A stretch of DNA of 64,000 bases from Piromyces finnis. Taxonomy: Eukaryota; Neocallimastigomycota; Neocallimastigomycetes; Neocallimastigales; Neocallimastigaceae. Under the pieces are notes generated by a model. The model was not told the DNA's origin. It searched no databases and saw nothing but the letters and a program-made list of their open reading frames with translations. The stretch is taken from assembly GCA_002104945.1 (NCBI GenBank), contig MCFH01000013.1, positions 558,001-622,000 of the forward strand, written 5' to 3'. Position numbers and translations under genes: made by a program. Positions 1 to 12,560 of this stretch are shown in pieces (the stretch's first letter is position 1; every line of letters starts with the position of its first letter).

Positions 1-2
1 AT

Positions 3-47
3 CAAATGAATGGAATGAATACGAACAACTTTAACTTTAACTTTTAA
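3..47 (+). CDS. 3' end of an upstream gene (partial)
   Basis: The first bases read as an open frame that starts with Gln-Met-Asn-Gly-Met-Asn, continues through alternating Phe and Asn codons and stops at TAA (45-47). Its base composition is less AT-extreme than what follows, and the stop is followed at once by non-coding AT-rich DNA. This fits the low-complexity C-terminus of a protein whose gene starts outside the window. A second frame (stop TAA at 32-34) cannot be excluded. No function can be assigned. Confidence 0.3.
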   Translation, partial: QMNGMNTNNFNFNF

Positions 48-1089
48 TATTTAACAAATTAATAATTTATGTTATAACACAAACATTTTAATCTTAGTAT
101 AAAAAATCTAGGTTATAGTTTTTAATATTTTATAATAGAATAATTAATAAGATATATTTATTAATGTGAATTATAACTATTATATAATTATATAATAAAT
201 ATATAAATATAAGTATTTCTTTTAAATTAAAATAATTAATATAAATAGAGATTAATTGAGGAGAATTGTAATTATTTATAATTTCTGTTTTAACTTTTGT
301 ATTTTATTGATATTACTTTTTCTGTATTAAAGGGTTAGTATTTACTTTAAAGTTAATTTTTTTTAAATATTTATAAATTATACAGAAATAATTTATAATC
401 GATATAATATTCAGATGATTATATATTTAATATATAAAATTTTATACTTATTTATATTATAAATATATATAGTTTATTGGTTCACAATAACCATAAAAAT
501 TATTAATTTCAAAAAAAAAAAAAAATATAAGTTTAATAATTAAGCGTTTTTTTTATATAAAGATTTTAATTGAAGATTAGGTTATTTATTTTTGTTTTAA
601 TAATATTTATATTTATAATATATTTTTAATATATGCTAACTAAATGTAATAATAAAAATATTTATAACTTTTTTTTTTATCATTTTTTTTTCTCATTATA
701 TTTTTTTATTTTTAAATTAATGGAATGTTTTTTTTTTTTATGTAATAAAGAAAATTGTAAATTAATAAAATAATTTTTAAGTAAAATATAATTATTTTTT
801 TATATAACATATATAATTAATTTTTGAAATATTGTTTAAATCAAGAATATAAAATATATTAAAATTAATAATATTTAGGCAAACCTTTGGAATAATTATT
901 TAATAATCCACATTTTTTTTAAAATAATATTTAGTTTAAACATTTTTTTATTTTCATTATTTTTTTTTTTTATATATTATATATTATTATTTTTAATAAT
1001 ATTTATAGTTATATAGTTATTCTTAAGGAATAAAGTCTATAATATTTTTAAAACATATAAAATCAAAAGTTAAGATAAATATAAATAAA

Positions 1090-1120
<31 letters not shown>

Positions 1121-1535
1121 TAATAATAAATCAAGTCAAAGTAAATAAAAAATATAAATATTTCAATCAATTTGGTACAGCATATTTATTTGGAGATTAT
1201 TAAGTGTTAAAAAATATATAAATAAAGTAAAAACAATAATATTTAAAAAGTATTCAAAGAAATTGTATTTTTAAAATTTTAAAATTATAATTTTTAAATA
1301 ATTATAGCAAAAGATTATTCCAGTAAAAAAATATTTTGATAAAAGGATTTTATTAAAGAAAAAAAAAAAAAAAAGAATAATTAAATAATAGGGATATTTC
1401 AGTATATATTTTTTTATTATTTATTTCAATTTTTTATTTAATCAAAACTACACTTACTTTTGCAGTTGTAGTTGGTATTATTAATTTTAAAGTTTAATAT
1501 TTTAATCCTAAATAAATAAATAATAAATAAAAAAA
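48..1535. other. intergenic, AT-rich, no gene seen
   Basis: About 1.5 kb of extreme AT sequence with homopolymer A and T runs, a short AAAT repeat near 1081-1107 and an A run near 1360. No open frame with protein-like composition was seen on either strand. The last part should hold the promoter and 5' leader of the Mpe1/RBBP6 gene. Confidence 0.6.
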
Positions 1536-2980
1536 ATGTCTGTTATTTATTATAAGTTTAAGGTAATAATTAATATAATAAATAATAAATAAATATTTAT
1601 TTATTTCGAAGATTTTAAAAAGTAATAATTTATAATGTAAATATAGAGCGCAAAAGATTACGATACTGTAACTTTTGATGGAATAAGCTTGTCAGTATTT
1701 GATCTTAAACATGAAATTATGATATCAAAGAAATTGGGAAAAGGAACAGATTTTGATTTGTCAGTATATAATGCTCAAACAGGAGAAGGTTAATATAATA
1801 TTAAAATTTTAATAATTAATTATATTTTATAGTAATTTGAGATTGCTAAAACCATTGCTATTATTTTTAGAATATACTGATGATTTAGCGACAATTCCAA
1901 GAAATACTTCAATTATTGTAAGAAGAGTACCACCTGAAAGACCAGGAAAAGGAAATGCCCAAAAATATTTATCAGCATCTGGTCCTTCAACACATATAAT
2001 AGGTAGAAGAGTTGCAAATACTACTAAGCCTGCAGTTGGAAAGTCAAAAGCAGTTGCAATAAGGTATACATTATTGAATATCAAAAGTGTTTTTATTTTT
2101 TATTTAGTAATTTACTAAATGTATTACAATATATTAAATAAAGCAAACCAAATCAAAGTAATGGAATTAAAACATCAGAAGAAACTTTAGAAGGATTAAC
2201 CGAAGAAGAAAGAATTAATGCAATGTTTCAAAAATCAGGAGAACATTGGAAGCAATTGCAAGATGAAATGGCAAAGTAAATTTCAATAACATTCAAAATT
2301 TATACTTTATATTTATTTTAAATATAAATAAAATATGAAGTTGAAATTTCCAATTAATAACTACATTTATTAAAGATTTATATAATAATAACAAAATATA
2401 GTTTGTTATATAAATACATAAATAATATTAATTGAAATTTTCTCTTAAATAAAATTGTATAAATATATTAGTTATATTATAATATTAATTATTAACAATT
2501 TTAATTGATTATCTGTTAAAATATAGTGCAAAATCTGTTCCATTTAGACCTCATTTTACAGGTAGCCATCCATCTAACAGTACCCCAGGTTCTAAGCCAT
2601 CAAGTTCGAATCCAACTCCAACAATACAAAAGATACCCAATCCAACTTATGTTTGTTTTAGATGTAGACAAAAAGGTATAGAAATAGGGAATTTATATAT
2701 ATTATATATATATTTTTTATAATTTATTGTTATTTTATCTGTACATGTGAAGTATATATAATTTTTTCTTTTTCTTTTTTTTTTTTATAAGTTATTTTTA
2801 AAATAAAATTAACTTGATATAAAATATGTAAATATATTTTTGAAATGTTAATATAATATATATAATATTATATAACATATATTTTAAATTAATTCAATTA
2901 TGATACTGTAATTATATATATATATTTTATTTCTTTATTTTTTCATTCTTTTTAATAATCAAATTATATATTAGAAAAGC

Positions 2981-3011
<31 letters not shown>

Positions 3012-3410
3012 CATTAAATATAAAAATCAATAATAATAATATATATAAATAAATAAAATAAAATTAATATTTTATTTTAATTCTATTATGTTATTTTGTT
3101 ATATATTCATTAAATATGAATAATATAACACTTTAAAATCAAATATTTCAAAATCAATTTTTTGATTTTTTTTTTAGTATATCATGGTTAAACTTGAAGA
3201 TTACATTAATAATTAAATTTAATATATATATATCAATAGAAATATTCACTCAAAAATAATAATCAATTAAATATTTTTGAATAATGTATTTATAAATTAA
3301 TACTTAAAGAAGATAAATATACAATTTAACATATCAATTATAACATTTTTTGAAATCTCAATTATGAAATATAACTTCATATATTTTTAAAAAAGAAAAA
3401 TTTAACAAAA

Positions 3411-3446
<36 letters not shown>

Positions 3447-5138
3447 GTTATTATTATAATTTATAAAAGATATATTCAAGATTTTTTTATATTTTTATTT
3501 TCAATAAAATAAAAAAAAAAAAAAATATAATAGTAAATTAAGAAAATCTTGGAGAGGACCTGATTATAATATGAAATAATATGATATGAAATAATAATAG
3601 ACGTGATAGGAACCAAATTTTAATAAAAAAAGCCTATAAAAATAATTAAAAACAACTAATGAGAATTATATAACAATGATTTAGTTTTTATTTATTAAAA
3701 TTATATTAATACTACTTACATCTACATATATATTTTATAAAATTACTATCTATTTTTATTTTTTTATTTATTAATTATTTATTTATTCAATATCAATATT
3801 TATTCAATGATTTTTTTTTAATGATTTAATTATATATACTTTATATTTACATTTATATTGATTTTTTATAATTATATTTTTATTTTAAAAGCGAAAGCAT
3901 TATTTATTTTAAAAATATTTAAAGAAATCAAATGAAGATTTATTAACATTGAAAAAATAAATATTAATATAATAATAATAATAAAAATTAGGTCACTTTA
4001 TTAGCGATTGTCCAACTCTTGGTGATAAAGAATTCGACAGGCCAAAATTAAAAAGAACAACTGGTATTCCAAAATGTTTTTTGAAGGCTGTTGATACTAA
4101 ACAAGCTTCCGAAGGAGGTGTAATGGTTACTCAAAATGGTGAATTAGTTGTAGTTCAACCAAATGAACAGGAATGGAAAAAAATGACTTCTAAGGTTGGA
4201 ACAGTTTTTGGTGAAGATATATATAATTCGGTTCCAGTTCCTGATAATCTTCGTTGTTCTCTTTGTGAAAAATTATTTAAAGATGCAGTTTCTATTCCAT
4301 GCTGTAGTGAAAGCTATTGTGATGAATGTAAGCACTATATATTAAGAAATTATTTATTTATTATTGATTATTCATTTCTTCGTTTTCGTTTTCCTTTTTC
4401 TCTTATTTTAATATTAATAAAATAGGTATTAGAAATCATTTATTAAAGGAGAGTAATTCAAGAATGGAATGCCCCAATTGTCATCAAGAACAGTCCCCTG
4501 ATAATTTGGTTCCAAATAAAACATTACGTCAAGCTGTAGAGCAATATTTATTAGAATTTACTAATAAAAAATCAGAAGATAAGAATAATAATTCTAATAA
4601 AAATGAAACAAGTACTAATCCTAGTATTAATAATAAAAATACCAATAATATTAATAACAATAAAAATAATATAAATCAAAAACCTTTAAAAGCTAATGGT
4701 AAGAATACTGTAAGGCCAAACACTAATAATAAGCCACTAAAACCAAACGAAATGAAAAATAGAGGAAGAAACCAAGAAGGAAAACCAAAGCATAATTATT
4801 ATCAAAATAACAATCAATATAATATGAATTTTAACAATAATAATTATAAGAATGGTATAAATATGCAAAATGATTATAATAAGATGATACCAACTTATAT
4901 GAATGATAATAATTATAGAATGTTTCCAGATTATAATAATGGATGGAATACTGGTAGTTGGGATGGTGTTCCTGGTATAATGATGAATAATTCTAATAGA
5001 CCAATGATGAATCAAATGATAAATCCACAAAATATGGGCATGAATATGCGCAATAATAATATATATAATCAAATGAATCCAGAATATCCTATGACTAGAG
5101 GTCAAAAGGTTTATCAAACGTGAGTAAAATACACATTT

Positions 5139-5214
<76 letters not shown>

Positions 5215-5378
5215 TAATAATAATAATGATAATAATAATAATAATAGATGTCTAATTAAATATAATATATTTTATAAAAATATTTAGATATGAAAGAAGA
5301 ATTCAATTTAGACAACAAAAGAAACGTGCGAGAGAAATGGATGTTATTGATATCACTGATAAAAAAGCTAAACATTAA
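1536..5378 (+). CDS. MPE1: Mpe1/RBBP6-type DWNN, zinc-knuckle, RING protein
   Basis: Predicted 587-aa subunit of the pre-mRNA cleavage and polyadenylation factor, nuclear. Exons 1536-1562, 1647-1788, 1871-2063, 2144-2275, 2527-2675, 3992-4327, 4426-5119 and 5288-5378; all phases join. The N-terminus (MSVIYYKFKS, then YDTVTFDG and EYTDD) is the ubiquitin-like DWNN domain, about residues 1-80. A CCHC zinc knuckle lies near residues 208-221 (C-F-R-C, G-H-F, D-C). An all-cysteine RING/U-box-like domain spans about 303-347 (IPCC, SYCDEC, CPNC), as in RBBP6. The tail from about 380 is Asn-, Met- and Tyr-rich and disordered. The start is the only ATG giving an intact DWNN strand. Domain order DWNN-knuckle-RING is diagnostic of the family; yeast Mpe1 is of similar size. 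The knuckle codons are split by a 1316-bp intron, far longer than the other introns here. Confidence 0.93.
2676..3991 (+). other. 1.3 kb intron inside the MPE1 zinc knuckle
   Basis: The intron starts GTATAG and ends AAATTAG, and joins the Cys-Phe-Arg-Cys half of the knuckle to the Gly-His..Cys half in phase 1. It holds an A run of about 26 (2981-3006), a TTA repeat (3411-3456) and otherwise random AT-rich sequence. A slightly less AT-rich patch near 3540-3640 has no recognisable coding potential or tRNA-like motifs. Confidence 0.8.
5141..5247 (+). repeat. AAT trinucleotide repeat in MPE1 intron 7
   Basis: About 107 bp of AAT units with a few AATGAT interruptions. It lies fully inside the last intron (5120-5287), so it is not translated. 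Confidence 0.95.
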
Positions 5379-5537
5379 TCATTAAATTATATAGTATGTG
5401 AAACATGAAACATAATAAAAAGTGAAGAATTATAATTAATTTTATTACTTTTTATATTTATATTTATTTTTGTTTTCATTTCATTTTATTCTTAATTTTT
5501 TAAACTACCTTCTAGAACTGAACTTTTTTCTTTTCTT

Positions 5538-5568
<31 letters not shown>

Positions 5569-5896
5569 CATAATTATTATCGTTTAATTATCTACTTATT
5601 TAAAAACAAAAAAACAAAAAATAAAAAACAAAAAAAAACAAAAAAAAAAAAAAAACAAAAAAAAAATACGCATTATTTTTCATATTTATTATATATTCTA
5701 CTCAATATACATATATAAATAAATATATAAATGAAATAATAATAATAAAATAATAATAATAATAAAACCCCTTTATTTTTATAAAATAATTGAAATACAT
5801 ATATATAGTGTATATTTTTACTTTTTTTTTTTAATTTTATATTTATTATTCAATTAGTGTTATATATTAGTTCTATTCCTGTTCCATTGTTTCTAT
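5379..5896. other. intergenic, low complexity
   Basis: Follows the MPE1 stop. It contains AT dinucleotide, A-rich with scattered C, and AAT repeats. The open frame at 5470-5718 translates to low-complexity Tyr/Ile then Lys/Thr and is not considered a gene. Confidence 0.6.
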
Positions 5897-6704
5897 GTTT
5901 CTATTCCAAGGACAAATGATCTTTTAGATTGTAATAATTATCGTGGTATATCTCTCATCAACATAGGTCTATAAATTATTTCAAAAATTGTAGCTGATAG
6001 AATTTCAAAGTATGCACTTTCTCATAACTTTATCAGGACCTTTCCAATCTGGTTTTCATAATAAAGAAGAATGTATTAGCTTATTTATATTCATTAGAGA
6101 AATATGTTATAGAAGAAAATTTAAAAGAAAAGCTACTTATGTTACTTTTATAGATTTAAAAAAAACATATAATTTTGTTCCTATTTTTAATATCCTTATA
6201 AAGCCATACAAATTAAGCATGCGTAGTAAATGTTTTAATTTCTCAATAATATATTCTACCTCAAATGCCTGTGCTTGTTTCTTGGATATACTTTCTAATA
6301 AATTTCCTATCAACTGTGGTGTAAGACAAGGATGTTCTCCTTTTCTTATACTCAATATGCTCTTAAGGAGATTTAAAGATATCTATCCTTGCAGGTATTT
6401 GTGCTGCGCAATAGGTGAAATGGAAGTAAAGCACTCAGATAGATTAACAACAAATTCATCAATTCAAATCGCCTATTGTATATTAGTCTCAACAAACCTC
6501 ACTTAAATTTTGGGAATTGAATTATTCGTATTTGATGCGATTATGAAAATACTACAAGAATTGGTATTGCTAGCAATAGAGCTGTTCCTGATTTTTCTCG
6601 TGTTTATTCATGTTGCGGATATGATGAACAGTCTTTTCATCTTTTTATATATAATAAATATAAGAATCAATTTACCACTTAATTACTCCTCGAAATGGAA
6701 ATAA
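5897..6704 (+). pseudogene. decayed non-LTR (LINE-like) reverse transcriptase
   Basis: Fragment of a retrotransposon reverse transcriptase. From 5897 one frame gives VSIPRTNDLLD then NYRGISL and DRISKYAL, the fingers region of LINE RTs, with a TAA at about 5971-5973. Near 6035 the frame shifts; the second frame (6012-6506) gives PFQSGF, a palm-like YVTFIDLKK and INCGVRQGCS, the conserved turn before the FADD motif. The catalytic FADD is not recognisable, and after about 6510 only a short open stretch remains. No poly-A end or target-site duplication could be defined. GC is visibly higher than in the flanks, as expected for a recent insertion. It lies between the MPE1 and exportin-5 genes and interrupts neither. 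Non-functional. Confidence 0.85.
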
Positions 6705-6717
6705 AAAAAAAAATATT

Positions 6718-7030
6718 TATAACTATATTTTTATGTTCCGTATTGACGGAACTTTAGTTTATGATGAGCTACAAATCAATAAGATGGAACAGAGGCATTT
6801 AAATGAACAGTTTTACTGCTCATTGAGGTCTCATGCTCTCTATATAGAAGGTATAGAGGTTTTTTAAAGTAATCTCTATCATTCATAGCTCTATGAAGCT
6901 ACTTTTTGATAGGTTTAATAAGACACTTAATGTAATTAAGAGCACTGACATCGTACCAATATGCTGAAGGAACACTTCTAACATCAATGTTAGTATTTCT
7001 TTAAATGAAAACATTAAGAACTCCTGGGAA
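6718..7030 (-). pseudogene. decayed coding relic of unknown origin
   Basis: On the minus strand one frame from about 7030 down to 6718 reads as protein-like sequence of mixed composition, interrupted by three or four stops: peptides such as RNTNIDVRSVPSAYWYDVSA, then HRAMNDRDYFKKPLYLLYRE and KTVHLNASVPSY. The plus strand is less protein-like. GC is higher than in surrounding DNA, as in the adjacent RT fragment. I do not recognise the family. It could be the opposite-strand end of another mobile element or an old gene. Its proximity to the RT relic suggests a nested or composite insertion, but that is inference. Confidence 0.5.
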
Positions 7031-7248
7031 AAAGAATTAAGTGTCACCATACTATCATACCTGATATTACTTCTTTTTTTTTTTATTTCATTTAATTTAT
7101 TGGGAATGTGCTAATCTCTCACAGTATAAGCTACAGAGTTCATTGAACTTTTATGCAACTTAAATAATTATCATTAAGAACTCGTAAAATAGTAGATATC
7201 ATACTATAATGTTTGAATTTCCTTTTTTATTTTATTTCATTTAATTTA
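7011..7248. repeat. diverged tandem duplication
   Basis: Two copies share ordered blocks: CATTAAGAACTC at 7012-7023 and 7172-7183, ATCATAC near 7054 and 7198, and a T run followed by ATTTCATTTAATTTATT ending near 7101 and 7248. Spacing between copies is about 145-160 bp, so the copies differ by indels. Confidence 0.5.
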
Positions 7249-7928
7249 TTAAGGAGACATATATTTCAGTAGAATTTGCAATAATTTAAATAATTTATTT
7301 CATTTTTTTGTATATTATTAGTTTTGTTTATTTTTTATTCTATTTACAATACATTTTCACCAAATGTAAAAATTAAATAAATGGGCAAGAGATATATTCT
7401 CTTTCCTTTCTAATATATTATTATTATTATTATTATTCTTAGTTACTTTAGATTTCATTTAGCAAAAATATGATTATAAACATTTTCTTATAAAGATTCT
7501 TCTATATGAATGTTATTTAATATGTAATTATTCATTACTAAAAACATTTTAGTAATAAATAATAAATAAAGAAATGATACAATAATACTACCTCTTTTTC
7601 CTTATCAAAACATTAACAAGAAATTCAAATAAATAAACAAAAAAAAATTACGAACATTTATAGTATTTTAAAAATAAAGAATTCAGTGGAATAATTCATA
7701 ATAAAATTAATAAGAATACATCTTTTATATTGAATTTAAGGAAATTTATAATATTTTGAAAAAAAAAAAAAAAGATTTTATTACTAATAATTTACGATAA
7801 ATATAATACATTTAATTCTAATAATTGAAATTAAAAATGCTATAGTAATTTAATATTTGATAAAATAAATTGTAATTAATTTTGTTATCATTATATATAT
7901 TAATAAAAATATAATTAATTAACATAAT
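7249..7928. other. intergenic, 3' side of exportin-5
   Basis: AT-rich sequence with a short TTA repeat near 7420-7440 and A runs. No coding potential was seen on either strand. It should include the 3' UTR of the minus-strand exportin gene. Confidence 0.6.
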
Positions 7929-8290
7929 TCATTCATCATAATTTCCAAAAAGATTACTGATTCCTGTTTCTTCATTACTATTAAGAATATCTTTAGAGCC
8001 AGTTCTTAAGAGCATTTCTTGACTTAAGAAAGGTTTTTTATAAGATTCTTTATTTTTATGTAATTGAGATATTGAAACCTAAATTAGTTATATCAATAGA
8101 ATATTAGATTAATATTTAATATCAATTTGTTAATTTACAAGATTCTTTTTTTTTTTTTTTTTTTTTTAGTAACAACTTACTCCTTTGATGTCATTTAATA
8201 ATTTTCTTATAGCATATTGCTGATTTTTTACTGTAGTGCAATTAAATAATTCGTTTTCCATTTCCTATTTTAATTTATAATAATTAATTT

Positions 8291-8329
<39 letters not shown>

Positions 8330-9665
8330 TTTTCTTTTCAAAAAAGTTATATATTTATGTATATGAATAAATAAATAAATAAATAAATAAATAAATAGAT
8401 ATATAAATATAAAATAAGATAAAATACTTGAATTTTTGCTTGCGTCATATCATTTAATTGCATTAATGTATTATATGGGATATTGCATTTTGGTCTTAAT
8501 AATAAATAAATATCTGTTATTAAGGCTATTAAATCTACGTGCATTTCTTGATGATATGAATCATTATAAGCCTATTATTTATGTTTTAATTATTAATATT
8601 ATTATTAATTATTAATTTAATTAATTAATAATAATTAATATAACTTTTTACCATTAATACTGTTTTTAAAATATTATCTCCTATTATTTCATAAAGTTCT
8701 GGAATCTTTATTAATTCTGGTAATATTCTGATTAAAATACTAATACTTTTACTGGATGATTTAAAGTCCTTAAACATGATTATTTCCATTAAACTTTGTA
8801 ACAGTGGTATTATAATATTCTAATTGTGGCATATAATTTATATTAAAGAATGCGTATTATTAATATATATGTAATAGTAAAAATAATATTAAAGAAACAT
8901 AAATAACTAACTTTTGAATTAAAAATATAGTGAGCAATGCTTTTATAAGCTTCAGGATTTATCTCTCTTGCTAAATTTTCTTTTCTTCCTTTTGGAATTC
9001 GTGGTTCAATTAAATTACTATATAAATATACTAACGATCTTGTTAAATCTCTTAGAGTTTTATTATAAAAGATTTCTTCTTGTAATTCTTCATCTTCATT
9101 ATCATCATCATCACTATCATAATAAATTAAAAAGTTGAAAATTAATAATTAATATATATATAATATAATTATAAGATATTTACATTTGATAATCAACATT
9201 TTCCCATTCAGATATTAATTTTTTTGAAATATATTGGATAAGTTCAGGTAATATCTTCTCTAATATTATATTATATTTAAATTCTGGGCAATTTGATAAT
9301 AATGGAGAAATAACTGTACGTATGATCATTATAAAAACAAGAGTTAAGAATAATAAAATATAAAAAAGATAATAAAAATAATAATCAATGACTTTTTTTA
9401 TAAATAAAAATAATAAATGAATATTTAATTAATAATAGCAATAAAGGATATTTATTAAATTTTTCCATTGAGTATTAGTTAAATTTTCTGCTTCGAATAA
9501 AAGATCATTAATTAATATTGTTTCAATGTTATTATAATCATAAAACCTAGGTAATTTTGTTAATGCACCTATAATCAAATAACTAATTATTATTTAAAAA
9601 TAATCAATTAATTAAATGCTCATTTATTATTTAGAAATATTAATGAAAAAATAAAAATAGAAAAG

Positions 9666-9697
<32 letters not shown>

Positions 9698-12527
9698 AAA
9701 AATTACCATATTTCATATTCACTGGTAATAAAACCTTGTAATTGCTTTATGTATTTACCAATTGAATTTGTTGCTTTATTTTTAGATGCTTTATTAATTT
9801 TTATAATAATAATTATAGTTATAATTTATAATTCATTTTTAATTTATTGATTAATTAATATATTATAACTGTTAATAGTAAATAAATCTACCTAGAGTAT
9901 TATCCTTAATATTTATTTCTTTTAATAATTCTTTTAAAACAGGATTTATATTATTCCAGTTATTTAAATTCCATAAGCTATGTGATACTCTATTATATAA
10001 TTAGATTGTTAATATTGAATGCATTTTATAAATCATTATGTTAATAAATGTAATATTACTTAGCAACACTTAAGATATTTTGTAGAATAAATTCAAAATA
10101 TGTATTCCATATTTGCTTGTTTTCTTCATTCTTTTATTATTATTATATATTTTAAAAACATGTTATATCAAAAAATAAAATTAAATAAAAACATAAATTA
10201 GAAAAATGATGGTAATTATTATTTTATTAGCTTAATTACTTACTGATTCATTTTTAATAAATATTGTTTTTTTTATCAGAAGCCATATACAATTCATAAT
10301 TAAATAAAACTATTAAGAGATTATTTATATAATTAGTAAGTCTATTATATTCTTTAGATTTTGTTATAATAGATATTATATACTTTTGTTCTTTTAGTTT
10401 TTAATCCAACTATTTTATTTGCGAGATATTCATCCAACGAAGAAAGATCTGTATCCATTGAATATACCTTTAATACTAATAATATATTATAAAAAATAAT
10501 ATATATATAATTATTATGATATAATTAAAAATCTACTATTTATTTATTTATTCAATATATAATTATTCACCTTCCGAAAGCTCGTATATACCAATATATT
10601 CCATATATTTTTGAACATTACTGTATATATCACCATTTTTACTTTCTTCAATCCATTCTTGAATAATTGTATTAAAAACTTCTTCGATATTTTTCTTTTT
10701 TGTTTCAATATCTAAAGTAGAATGATAACTATAATATTATAATAGTACTTTTTTATAAGATTTAATTCAATTTTTTTTTTTTTTTTTTTTTTAATTTTTA
10801 ATAAAATATATTACTTTATTATTATAAGCAATTGCTTTAATGCTAAAAGATTATCATAAGTAATTTCATCATTGCAAGATATATTCATAATTGTATTACA
10901 AATTTCATTATAATAACGCTTTAAAAGTTTATTTTTAGTATCATAACTATTATATAATTATTTATTATATTAAGAATTAAGTTAATAAAATACCATAAAT
11001 ATATTTGGAATAATTAATGACATGTCTGTCAACGATGTAATAGCTTTTTGTCTTATTGATTTAGATATTTCATAATATTTTGTTGTATTAGCATTTAATT
11101 TATATGTAACATAACTAAATAACTATTAATTACATATAAAATAATTTGTTAATTAAAAAGCTAAATTACTTATTATCTTATTTATATTATACTTACTTTT
11201 TCAAATAACATTAACAAATAATTTGTCTCCTCACTATTTTTAATTAATATTACAAAGAATGATAACATTCTTATATATTTTATACTTAAAAATGGATCCT
11301 AATTATTTAAATTAATAATATTATGATATAAATAATGAAGAATTATGGTTGTTAAGTATAATAAATCAAAAATATATAAAAATTATTATTATTATTATTA
11401 TTTACATTAGTATTGAAATTAATTAAGAAATTATAGAATTGTATCATTGAATTTTTTGTTAACTCAAATTTATTTATATCATCACTTATTGAGCTAGCAA
11501 TAATTTGGTAAATTTTTACTGTAGCTGAATATGTTTTATAGTAAGTCGAATCATCTCGGTAACATCTAAATTCATCCGTTGATGATGGATCTGATGAACT
11601 CATAATTTTTGTAATTTTTTCAATAATCCAATTATAAACATCAAGAGGCATATAATTTGTAAATAATTTTATTAAATTAATTACTCTTTGTTCGAAAATT
11701 AAAGTAATTTCATTATCATCTGTTTTTAGTTCAAAATCAATATTTATGTAATACTCTTCAATAGGATCAGAGAAAACTTTTCCCTAAATAATTTATAGTT
11801 AATTTATAATACATTAAAAATAAATGAATAAATAAATATTTATATATTTATTATTATTAACCTTTGAGAATTCTTCTAAGATTCGTTCTAAAACAAGTGG
11901 AATATATTTTTTTAAAATATTTTTTTCTTTTAAATTCATACTTTGTAATGCAATAATCCAAAAATGTAAGGATGAACTTGATATAATAATTGATGGATGA
12001 TTAAGTAATAATATCATTGATTCTAAAAAATTATCTAAATTATTTGGGATAAAAGATAATTTTTTATTTGAAACATGATTAACTCCAAGTTCTGTTAAAA
12101 TCTATTAAAATAATACAAATAATTTAATATTTTTATTAAATTAAATAAAAAATGTTATTTATACACATAGAATTTTATTATTTATTTTTAGCTATGAATT
12201 AAAAACTAAATCTTACATTATTAATATTTAATAATAATTTGTAATTATCTTCAGATAAACTTTTTGTATTTTGAATTTGTTGAAGTTGTTGAATTGATAT
12301 ATTAGTAATATCGTATAAACTCATCCAGAAATTAAAAATATTACTTAAACCGTCACCATCAAATAAAGGATTAAAAAGCAATTTATTTCTTTCTTCATTA
12401 TTAATATGGAAATTTCTACTAGTTAATACATTAGCACATTCTAACGCAGCTTTTTTAATTTTATATGAAAAATTCTGCACTAACATTGATGTTAATTTTG
12501 GTAAGATATTTATATCATCTAAGGATC

Positions 12528-12560
<33 letters not shown>

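Noticed and set aside
5470-5718. Plus-strand open frame of 82 codons
   Set aside because: Translates to Tyr/Ile and Lys/Thr low complexity from AT and A-rich repeats.
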